From: an uncultured Methylococcaceae bacterium
GTDB lineage: Bacteria; Pseudomonadota; Gammaproteobacteria; Methylococcales; Methylomonadaceae
DNA: 64,000 bases
Reading direction: 5' to 3'
NCBI GenBank assembly: GCA_903928685.1
Contig: CAIYRS010000112.1
Location: forward strand, 1 to 64,000
The notes under the pieces were generated by a model. That model was given only the letters and a program-made list of their open reading frames with translations, ran no database searches and was not told where the DNA came from. The position numbers and the translations under genes are program-made. Below are positions 21,248 through 29,215 of the stretch, in pieces. Position 1 is the stretch's first letter. The number at the start of each line of letters is the position of its first letter.

Positions 21248-22605
21248 CAGCTATTTGCCGCCAATTGGTAGGCGGGCAAAGTACGCACCACCGGATGGCT
21301 TTGCCACCAGTAGCTATTGTATTCCAGCAATACTAAGTCATAGAGCAAGCGGCGCGATACTTCGCTGACAGGTACATGGCTTCTGTCGCGCTGGTCAATT
21401 TCCACTAATAAGGCGTAGTCGCTTTGTTGGATAACGCGTTGATATTCGCTTGCCAAATGTTTGATAGCAGCGTCTGCGGCGGCGGTATCAATCTTTTTGC
21501 GCCCTTGGGTTTCTGCCAAGCAATAATCCAATAAGCGCATTAAATCCCGCACATGCCCGCCGGAGGCTTTAATCAATTTGTCCAAGAGTTGGCTATCGGC
21601 AAACAAGCGGCTATCTACGCGCTTATGGATTAATTCGCTGAGTTGCGCCAGTGGTATGGGTAAATAATCAGCGGTATTTTTCTCGGCAATTTTTACCATC
21701 GGCAAACGGAATACGCTAAATTCTTGGCTGATTCTGCCGCTTTCGGTGAGTATGTCGATGGGGGTGCAATAAATGAAATTACTACGGATGAGTTTGAGTT
21801 GGTGAATGTCGCGGATGAAAAAATCATTGGCTTCGTTACTGGATAATCGGTCTGTGCCATCAACGACAAACAGGATTTTCCTGCCCAGATTTGCCTGTTG
21901 TAATTGTTCTTGGATGTGTTGTATCAAGGCGTTAAAGGCGCTGGCAAATTCGCTGAAACTGTTACGGACAATGTCACGGATTTCTTCTTTATGAGTCGAA
22001 CCAATGCTGATGGACGTGGTTAATGTGGCGAATAAATTGGCTAAAAACGGCAAGCCTGTGGTGATTTTTGCGCCTGTTTCCAATTTGCCGCCCAAGGCTT
22101 GCTCATTAAGCTGCACAAACACACGCTGTTTAAACCAATTTTCCAAACGGTCTGAAAATATGGTTTCAATTTTAACGTCGTTAGCTTCCAACTGCTTCAT
22201 CAACACTTTGGCTTGTGCCAGCAGAATATCGCTGTAATGCAAGTTGTTAATATCCAATTCTTTTAAGGCATCGACCAAAACGACGTAATACAACTCTGGG
22301 CGATGCAACCTTTTCGCTAAACGCCGTAATTCGGTACTTTTGCCGCAACCGCGATGCCCGCCAAATAAGATGTATTGATGGGGATTGCCGTCATCCAAAC
22401 TCAGGCTAGGTTCGTCAACACCCAATTCCCACAATAATTTGTCTTGGCTAAAATCGCCCCGCGCCGCGTTCAAATCCACCAACAAAGCTTGATCGGTTTC
22501 AGGGTCTAAGGGTTTGTCATAACGTAGGTTTTTTTTAGCGGCTCTGGTGAGCGTTAACAGTTCGTCTGGCGTTAACTCGGACATAAAGTTTTGATTTAAT
22601 GACAA
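21247..22605 (-). CDS. P-loop (AAA/STAND-like) ATPase, first gene of a two-gene module
   Basis: Walker A GGHRGCGKSTELRRL; Walker B-like ILFVVDGTDRL; 452 aa. Confidence 0.85.
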   Translation of the reverse strand: MSLNQNFMSELTPDELLTLTRAAKKNLRYDKPLDPETDQALLVDLNAARGDFSQDKLLWELGVDEPSLSLDDGNPHQYILFGGHRGCGKSTELRRLAKRLHRPELYYVVLVDALKELDINNLHYSDILLAQAKVLMKQLEANDVKIETIFSDRLENWFKQRVFVQLNEQALGGKLETGAKITTGLPFLANLFATLTTSISIGSTHKEEIRDIVRNSFSEFASAFNALIQHIQEQLQQANLGRKILFVVDGTDRLSSNEANDFFIRDIHQLKLIRSNFIYCTPIDILTESGRISQEFSVFRLPMVKIAEKNTADYLPIPLAQLSELIHKRVDSRLFADSQLLDKLIKASGGHVRDLMRLLDYCLAETQGRKKIDTAAADAAIKHLASEYQRVIQQSDYALLVEIDQRDRSHVPVSEVSRRLLYDLVLLEYNSYWWQSHPVVRTLPAYQLAANS

Positions 22606-22743
22606 AGAAGAGTGGGTGTGATTTTAGTTGATATTGTTTTGATTAGCGATAGCTTAACTAGGCAATATGCCAATGGAGCGACTGTTTGCGTTTAGCATCA
22701 ACTTTAACGGAATGCTAATCTATCTACATTTCACTGGACAATA

Positions 22744-22778
22744 AAAAACCCGCTAAGCCAAGTAACTTGCGGGTTTTT
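22744..22778 (-). terminator. Terminator downstream of tRNA-Arg (symmetric)
   Basis: aaaaacccgc...gcgggttttt perfect 10-bp stem. Confidence 0.75.
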
Positions 22779-22809
22779 GTACCTTATCGGTTGCCTTTGC
22801 ATCCTTGTT

Positions 22810-22886
22810 TGGCGTCCCAAGGCGGATTCGAACCGCCGGCCTGTCCCTTAGGAGGGGACCGCTCTATCCTGCTGAGCTATCGGGAC
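22810..22886 (-). tRNA. tRNA-Arg(CCT)
   Basis: Cloverleaf: GTCCCGA/TTGGGAC acceptor, anticodon loop CTCCTAA, GGTTCGAATCC T-arm, encoded CCA. Confidence 0.95.
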
Positions 22887-22934
22887 TTGTAGGGCAATTC
22901 TAACACAAATGCGGTGTTTTGGCTGGTAAGCGGC

Positions 22935-23258
22935 TTATGGGTAGATAACTTTTGGTTGAAAGTAAGCGGCTGGGTATTTGGCGTCAAATTGTGCTGTTTC
23001 TTCTACAGCTGCTGGTTTTTCTGATTTTGCTGCCAAGCTTTCGTCTAAGTAGATGACGGTAGGCTGGAAGTTTGCTGCTGGGTATTTGGGGTCGGTTGCT
23101 TCGCTGCTGGCTTGTGGTGCGGCTTTTGCGGCGCTGGCGTCGCTGTAAATAACAGTCGGTTGGAAGTCGGCTGCTGGGTATTTTTCGCTTGCGGTTGCGA
23201 TGTTAGTAAGTGCTAAAAAAGCAAAGGCGGTGAGTGCTAAAAGGCTAGTTTTTTTCAT
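22935..23258 (-). CDS. Small secreted repeat protein with three KYPAAxFQPxVIY units (in-frame ATG at 23258 preferred over the longer ORF)
   Basis: Signal peptide MKKTSLLALTAFAFLALTNIATAS, then KYPAADFQPTVIY, KYPAANFQPTVIY, KYPAAYFQPKVIY. Confidence 0.8.
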   Translation of the reverse strand: MKKTSLLALTAFAFLALTNIATASEKYPAADFQPTVIYSDASAAKAAPQASSEATDPKYPAANFQPTVIYLDESLAAKSEKPAAVEETAQFDAKYPAAYFQPKVIYP

Positions 23259-23380
23259 TTTATGGTGTTCTCCACGTGTTATGCCAAGCGCCGCAGTAGC
23301 AGCCAGTTGGGCTAAAAGGCCGAAAGTATCGATTATTTTTGGGTTGTTCGCAACCGATTTTAGCGGTTGTTTACTACGGG

Positions 23381-25267
23381 TTAAAGCTCTATGCGTACGC
23401 CTATTTCCATGACTTGTTCGACCGGAATCCGGAAGAATTCGATGGCGGTGGAGGCGTTGTGTACTAAGTATAAAAATAGCGATTGCCGCCATTTGGGCAG
23501 TTTGCTGTTGCGTTTGAAGGTGATGTTTTCGCTGCCGACAAAAAACGAGACGTTTTTGGGGTCAATCTGCAAGCCTTCTTCTATCGATAAGCTTAAGGCG
23601 CGGCGCACATCTTGCGATTGCTGGAAGCCGTAATACAGTTTGACGCGGTAAAAATTGCGGTCGCGCCCGAATGAACGGATTTTTACCCGCCGCGCTTCTT
23701 CTACATAGGGTTCGTCGAGGGTGACGATGGTCAGTACCACGATGTATTCGTGCAGGACGTGGTTGTGTTTGAGGTTGTGCAATAACACGGGCGGTACGCC
23801 GTGCAGGGTGCGGGTCAAATAAATGGCGGTGCCTTTTACGGTGGCGAGTTCGTGGTCTTGGAGTTTTTCTTCCAGTTCTTCAAACAAGACTTTTCGGTTT
23901 GCCATGTGTTCGGCTAGCAAGCCACGGCCTTTAATCCATGTGGTCATCACTAAGAATATCAGTGTGCCGACGACTAATGGCAGCCAGCCGCCAGACAGGA
24001 TTTTTAAGCAGTTGGATGACAGGAACAGGAAATCAATGGTCATGAATACGGTTAAGAACAGGACGCTGGTATAGGTTTTCCATTGCCATAAGGCTTGTAT
24101 GACGATGAATGCCAACATGGTGGTGACTATCATGGTGCCAGTAACGGCGATGCCGTAAGCAGAGGCCAGTGCCGATGACGAGTGGAAGCTAATCACTAAG
24201 ATGAATACTGCTGCCATCAACAACCAATTGACCGCAGGTAAGTACACTTGCCCCATTTCTTCGCCAGAGGTGTGCAAGATTTTCATGCGTGGGCAATAAC
24301 CCAGTTGTATGGCTTGCCGGGTGATGGAGAATGCGCCGGAGATAACCGCTTGCGAGGCAATCACTGTTGCCAAGGTGGACAACACCAGTAGCGGGTATAA
24401 AGCCCAGGATGGAGCGAGCAGGTAAAACGGGTTTTGGATGGCTTCTGGATGTTGCAGCAGTAACGCGCCTTGTCCAAAGTAATTGCATAACAGGGCAGGG
24501 AAGACGAAACCAAACCAGGCATAGCGGATGGGTTTTAAGCCGAAATGTCCCATGTCGGCATACAAGGCTTCTGCGCCTGTGATTGCCAAGACCACCGCGC
24601 CCATAATCACAAAACCTTCCCAGCCAAGTTCAAACAATAAATGCAGGCCGTAATAAGGGTTGATCGCCATCAGTACCGAAGGATTGGTAATGATGTTGTT
24701 GATGCCTAGCCACGCTAAGGTGACAAACCAAATACACATGACGGGCGCAAACAGCTTGCCGATGGTCGCCGTGCCTTTGGACTGGATCATAAACAGCCCG
24801 CTTAATACAAAAATGGTGAGGGGTATGATGTATTCCCCCAAAGACGGGGCGATAACTTGCAAGCCTTCCACGGCACTTAATACCGAAATGGCGGGGGTGA
24901 TGATGCTGTCACCATAAAACAAAGCCGCACCTAATAAACCGATGGTGATGATGAAGCGCCTGCGTCCGGGGTTGTCGCGGGAGCCAAACAATGCCAAAGC
25001 CATCAACGCCATAATGCCGCCTTCACCGTTATTATCGGCGCGCATGATAAAGATGGCGTACTTTACCGTGACGACTAAGGTTAGCGACCAGAAGATCAGC
25101 GATAACACGCCGAGTACATGCAGTTGGTCTATGGGTAAATTATCGTGGAAGACTTCTTTGACCGCATATAAGGGGCTGGTGCCTATATCACCAAAAACCA
25201 CGCCGATAGCGCCTAGGGCCAAATTAGTAAGCTGTTTTTTAGTTTGGGTATGTGGGATTTTTGGCAT
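23381..25267 (-). CDS. kup: KUP/HAK/KT-family potassium transporter
   Basis: GAIGVVFGDIGTSPLYAVKEVF; ADNNGEGGIMALMAL; FYGDSIITPAISVLSAVEG. Confidence 0.96.
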   Translation of the reverse strand: MPKIPHTQTKKQLTNLALGAIGVVFGDIGTSPLYAVKEVFHDNLPIDQLHVLGVLSLIFWSLTLVVTVKYAIFIMRADNNGEGGIMALMALALFGSRDNPGRRRFIITIGLLGAALFYGDSIITPAISVLSAVEGLQVIAPSLGEYIIPLTIFVLSGLFMIQSKGTATIGKLFAPVMCIWFVTLAWLGINNIITNPSVLMAINPYYGLHLLFELGWEGFVIMGAVVLAITGAEALYADMGHFGLKPIRYAWFGFVFPALLCNYFGQGALLLQHPEAIQNPFYLLAPSWALYPLLVLSTLATVIASQAVISGAFSITRQAIQLGYCPRMKILHTSGEEMGQVYLPAVNWLLMAAVFILVISFHSSSALASAYGIAVTGTMIVTTMLAFIVIQALWQWKTYTSVLFLTVFMTIDFLFLSSNCLKILSGGWLPLVVGTLIFLVMTTWIKGRGLLAEHMANRKVLFEELEEKLQDHELATVKGTAIYLTRTLHGVPPVLLHNLKHNHVLHEYIVVLTIVTLDEPYVEEARRVKIRSFGRDRNFYRVKLYYGFQQSQDVRRALSLSIEEGLQIDPKNVSFFVGSENITFKRNSKLPKWRQSLFLYLVHNASTAIEFFRIPVEQVMEIGVRIEL

Positions 25268-25415
25268 GGCTGAAAAAAGAGCTGAACAAGCGGCGCATTT
25301 TACGCTTGTGTTTCGGCAATCTTAAGGATTATTTCCTCATATTTGCCAGCGCACGGGAAAACCTTGGCGATTAGCTTTATAATCGCGGCTTGATACCTCT
25401 ATTAACAGGGCTGAT

Positions 25416-26840
25416 ATGAAATATTTACTGCTGCTTAGCGCGTTGTTTTTTCCTCTGGCTGTCCATGCTGAAACAGCCACGGTGGCGCAAAACCTCGATT
25501 TAACCCACCATGCTATTGGCTACTTATCGGTTTTTATTACCGTAATGGCCTATATTGCCGCAATGTCCGAAGAAGTCACCGAACTGCGTAAATCTAAGCC
25601 GATGGTGTTGGGCTCGGCCTTGGTGTGGTTTGCCATCTGTATTTACTACGCCTTACACGGTCAAGCCAAAGTTGCCGCGCAGGCTTTCGAAAGCAATTTG
25701 TTGGCGTATATTGAATTGCTGCTGTTCATCTTGGTTTCCATGACTTATTTAAACACCATGGAAGAACGCAATGTCTTTAACGCCTTAAAAGTGTATTTGC
25801 TCAGCAAAAAATTCACTTATCGGCAGTTATTTTGGATTACAGGCGGCTTGGCTTTTTTACTGTCCACGGTTATCAACGGTTTAACCATCGGTTTATTGAT
25901 GGGCGCGATTGCTTTGGCGGTCGGTAAAAAAAGGCCAGAATTTGTTGCTTTGGCGTGTGTAAATATTGTTGTCGCCACCAATGCGGGCGGTACGTTTAGC
26001 CCGTTGGGCGGTATTTCTACCTTGTTTGTTTGGCAGCAAAATATTTTAGAATTTACCCAATTCTTTGCTTTAGCCGTCCCTTGCTTGGTGAATTTTTTAT
26101 TGCCCGCTGCTGTCATGCACTTTTGGATACCCAAAGAAACCCCTGAAGCTATCCAAGAAAAAGTCGAGTTAAAGCGTGGCAGTAAGCGGATTATGTTTTT
26201 ATTTGTCGTCACCTTGCTAATCACGGTTAGTGCCGACGTGTTATTGGAATTGCCACCCGCCGCAGGCATGATGACTGGATTGGGTTTATTGCAATTTTTC
26301 AATTATTACCTGAGCAAAACCGCGCATATTAGAAAAAGTGATTTTGCCCATGTGTACCGTTTTTATAATTTAGAAGTGCCTAATGCCAACAACACCCGCA
26401 CTTTTGATGTTTTTAAAAATGTCGGCAATATCGATTGGGATACGCTGTTGTTTTTTTATGGCGCTATGATGATTATCGGCGCGGTGGGTTTTGTCGGTTA
26501 TTTGGAAGGCTTAGCCCAGTTCTTGTTTGGTCAAATCAACCCAACCTCCGCCAATATTATGATTGGTTTGTCCTCAGCATTTGTCGATAACGGTACATTA
26601 ATGTTTGCGGTTTTACATATGCACCCCGATATTCCGCCTGGGCAATGGCTGTTGCTGACCTTAACGCTTGGCGTGGGTGGTAGTTTGTTGGCGATTGGTT
26701 CTGCGCCAGGCGTGGGCATGTTGGGAAATATTAAAGGTTATTACACCTTTACCTGCCATTTGCGCTGGATGCCGATCATTTTGCTGAGTTATTTTGTCAG
26801 TATCGCCGTGCATTTTTGGATTAACGCGCGGTATTTTTAA
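25416..26840 (+). CDS. nhaD: NhaD-type sodium:proton antiporter, copy 1
   Basis: VVATNAGGTFSPLGGISTLFVWQ and SAFVDNGTLMFAVL; ArsB/NhaD superfamily. Confidence 0.88.
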   Translation: MKYLLLLSALFFPLAVHAETATVAQNLDLTHHAIGYLSVFITVMAYIAAMSEEVTELRKSKPMVLGSALVWFAICIYYALHGQAKVAAQAFESNLLAYIELLLFILVSMTYLNTMEERNVFNALKVYLLSKKFTYRQLFWITGGLAFLLSTVINGLTIGLLMGAIALAVGKKRPEFVALACVNIVVATNAGGTFSPLGGISTLFVWQQNILEFTQFFALAVPCLVNFLLPAAVMHFWIPKETPEAIQEKVELKRGSKRIMFLFVVTLLITVSADVLLELPPAAGMMTGLGLLQFFNYYLSKTAHIRKSDFAHVYRFYNLEVPNANNTRTFDVFKNVGNIDWDTLLFFYGAMMIIGAVGFVGYLEGLAQFLFGQINPTSANIMIGLSSAFVDNGTLMFAVLHMHPDIPPGQWLLLTLTLGVGGSLLAIGSAPGVGMLGNIKGYYTFTCHLRWMPIILLSYFVSIAVHFWINARYF

Positions 26841-26895
26841 ACGGTAAGCATTGCTACCGTAAAGTCCTTTTTACTGTCTAGTTTTTGAGTCGTAT

Positions 26896-28389
26896 ATGCC
26901 AATTAAATCATTCTTGTCGCTGTTTTCTTTATTTGCTCTGTTTGCACCCTCGTTAGCAATCGCAGAAATGACAGGAGCTATTAACCAAAGCCAACCGTTA
27001 GATTTAACCGCGCATTGGGCGGGTTATTTGGCCTTGGTGGTGTTTGCCGTGGCCTATATTTTTGCCATGACCGAAGAAGTCACCGAGCTAAAAAAATCCA
27101 AACCGATGGTGTTTGCCGCTAGCCTAATTTGGATTTTTATTGCCAGCGTTTATGTCAGTGGCGGCATGAGCGAACAAGCGGGCGTTGCCTTCCGCACCAC
27201 GCTAGAAGGTTATGCCGAATTGTTTTTGTTCATCATGGTATCGATGACTTATTTAAACGCTATGGAAGACCGGGGCGTATTTGATAGCCTGCGGGTGTGG
27301 CTGTTAAGCAAAAACTTCAGTTATCGGCAGTTGTTTTGGATTACTGGCATCCAATCGTTCTTTATTTCCGCCGCCTGTAACAACCTCACCACTGCCTTGC
27401 TGATGGGGTCGGTTATTTTGGCGATGGGCAAAGGCAGCCCGCGCTTTGTGACTTTATCGTGCATTAACGTCGTCGTTGCTACCAACGCAGGCGGCTCGTT
27501 CAGCCCGTTCGGCGACATCACCACATTGCTGGTTTGGCAAAAAGGCGTGGTACCTTTTACCGATTTCTTCTCTTTACTGGTTCCCGCGCTTATCAACTTA
27601 GGCATCCCTGCCGCCATCATGCACTTCTTTATCCCTAAAGAGCGCCCTGCTGCGGTGATGGAAGCACAAGCGATGAAACGCGGTGGCTGGGTAATGATTT
27701 TCTTGTTCATCCTCACCATCATCACCTCGGCTTGCTTTGAGAATTTCCTCAATTTACCGCCCGTGGCAGGCATGATGCTGGGTTTAACGTATCTGAAATT
27801 TTTCAGCTATTACCTGCAAAAAACCAGCGACTTTCATCCTGAATTAGTTGAAGACAAAATCGTTGACGAAAAAATCGATTACTTCGCGCCGATGAAATAC
27901 ATGAACAATCCCAAAGCCAATAAAAATCAACATGCCGCGCAGGAATTGCCGTTTGATATATTCCAGAAAATCGCCAATTTGGAATGGGATACGCTGTTGT
28001 TTTTTTACGGTGTGATGGTCGGCGTTGGCGGCTTAAGTTTTATCGGCTACTTAACCATCGCTTCCCATCATTTATATGGCAGCATCGATCCCACCACCGC
28101 CAATATCCTAGTCGGCATAGCCTCCGCCTTCATTGATAACGGCACGATTATGTTATCGGTACTCACCATGTCGCCCGAACTGTCCCAAGGCCAATGGCTG
28201 TTAGTCACCTTAACCGCAGGCGTCGGCGGCAGTATGTTGTCGATAGGCTCAGCCGCAGGCGTGGGTTTAATGGGGCAAGCCAAAGGCGTATACACCTTCA
28301 TCAGCCATTTAAAATGGATGCCTGCAATCTTATTAGGCTACTTAGGTAGCATCGCCGCGCATTTTTTGATTAATGGGCGTTATTTTTAA
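26896..28389 (+). CDS. nhaD: NhaD-type sodium:proton antiporter, copy 2
   Basis: VVATNAGGSFSPFGDITTLLVWQ and SAFIDNGTIMLSVL; paralogous to the preceding gene. Confidence 0.9.
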   Translation: MPIKSFLSLFSLFALFAPSLAIAEMTGAINQSQPLDLTAHWAGYLALVVFAVAYIFAMTEEVTELKKSKPMVFAASLIWIFIASVYVSGGMSEQAGVAFRTTLEGYAELFLFIMVSMTYLNAMEDRGVFDSLRVWLLSKNFSYRQLFWITGIQSFFISAACNNLTTALLMGSVILAMGKGSPRFVTLSCINVVVATNAGGSFSPFGDITTLLVWQKGVVPFTDFFSLLVPALINLGIPAAIMHFFIPKERPAAVMEAQAMKRGGWVMIFLFILTIITSACFENFLNLPPVAGMMLGLTYLKFFSYYLQKTSDFHPELVEDKIVDEKIDYFAPMKYMNNPKANKNQHAAQELPFDIFQKIANLEWDTLLFFYGVMVGVGGLSFIGYLTIASHHLYGSIDPTTANILVGIASAFIDNGTIMLSVLTMSPELSQGQWLLVTLTAGVGGSMLSIGSAAGVGLMGQAKGVYTFISHLKWMPAILLGYLGSIAAHFLINGRYF

Positions 28390-28396
28390 GTATCGT

Positions 28397-28508
28397 CGGG
28401 CGCATTAGCGGCGTCGTAATGCGCCGGATGTTTGAAAGCCAACATGCGGTGCAATACGGCTATCGCCTATTGCACCCTACAATATCGTTCCCATGCTCAG
28501 CGCGGGAA
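28397..28508. repeat. Cluster of three different REP-like palindromes
   Basis: cgggcgcatta...taatgcgccgg; ggtgcaata...tattgcacc; ttcccatgctcagcgcgggaa. Confidence 0.7.
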
Positions 28509-28536
28509 TGCCGCCGCTGATGCTCCAGCGTTTCCC

Positions 28537-29175
28537 ATGAAAACATACCCCATTCTCTACAGCTTCCGCCGTTGCCCCTACGCCATGCGGGCCAGATTAG
28601 CACTCGCTTACACAGGCATAAAAGTCGAAATCCGCGAAGTTGAATTAAAAAACAAACCACAAGCCTTGCGCGATATTTCTCCCAAGGCCACCGTCCCCGT
28701 GTTGCACTTGCCCGATGGCAAAGTGATAGATGAAAGCCTAGACATCATGCACTGGGCCTTAGCGCAACACGACCCCGCCCAATGGCTAGCAGATACCAAA
28801 ACCGCCAAAACTTTAATCACTTGGAACGACGGCGATTTTAAATACCAGCTAGACCGCTACAAATACGCCGACCGTCATCCCCAACACCCCGCCGAACACT
28901 ACCGCAGCCAAGGCGAATTGTTTTTGGCAGAACTCGAAAGCCGCTTGCAAGTTACGCCTTGGTTGTTGGGCGAGCACTGCACACTAGCTGATGCGGCAAT
29001 ATTCCCCTTCATCCGCCAATTTGCCGCCGTCGATGGGCAATGGTTTGCAACGGCGGATTATCCCGCCGTACAGCAGTGGCTACAAAATTGGTTAGATTCG
29101 GCTTTGTTTACAGCCGTTATGGACAAATACCCGATTTGGGTAGAAGGAGTTGAAACTATTAGCAGAGTGGTTTGA
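28537..29175 (+). CDS. Glutathione S-transferase family protein (ORF track start too early)
   Basis: MKTYPILYSFRRCPYAMRARLALAYTGIKVE...VPVLHLPDGKVIDESLDIM GST N-terminal domain. Confidence 0.9.
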   Translation: MKTYPILYSFRRCPYAMRARLALAYTGIKVEIREVELKNKPQALRDISPKATVPVLHLPDGKVIDESLDIMHWALAQHDPAQWLADTKTAKTLITWNDGDFKYQLDRYKYADRHPQHPAEHYRSQGELFLAELESRLQVTPWLLGEHCTLADAAIFPFIRQFAAVDGQWFATADYPAVQQWLQNWLDSALFTAVMDKYPIWVEGVETISRVV

Positions 29176-29215
29176 GATAAGCTTGGAATGCAAAACAAGA
29201 TTTACATCTTGTCAG

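Noticed and set aside
19835-22809. Tested for a tRNA-derived direct repeat or integrase marking a genomic island
   Set aside because: No integrase ORF and no duplicate of the tRNA 3' end was seen
23259-23492. Long N-terminal extension of the KYPAA-repeat ORF
   Set aside because: The signal peptide begins at MKKTSLLALTAF (23258); the upstream part overlaps kup
28432-28536. N-terminal extension of the GST ORF
   Set aside because: Translated REP-like palindromes; the GST fold starts at MKTYPILYSF (28537)
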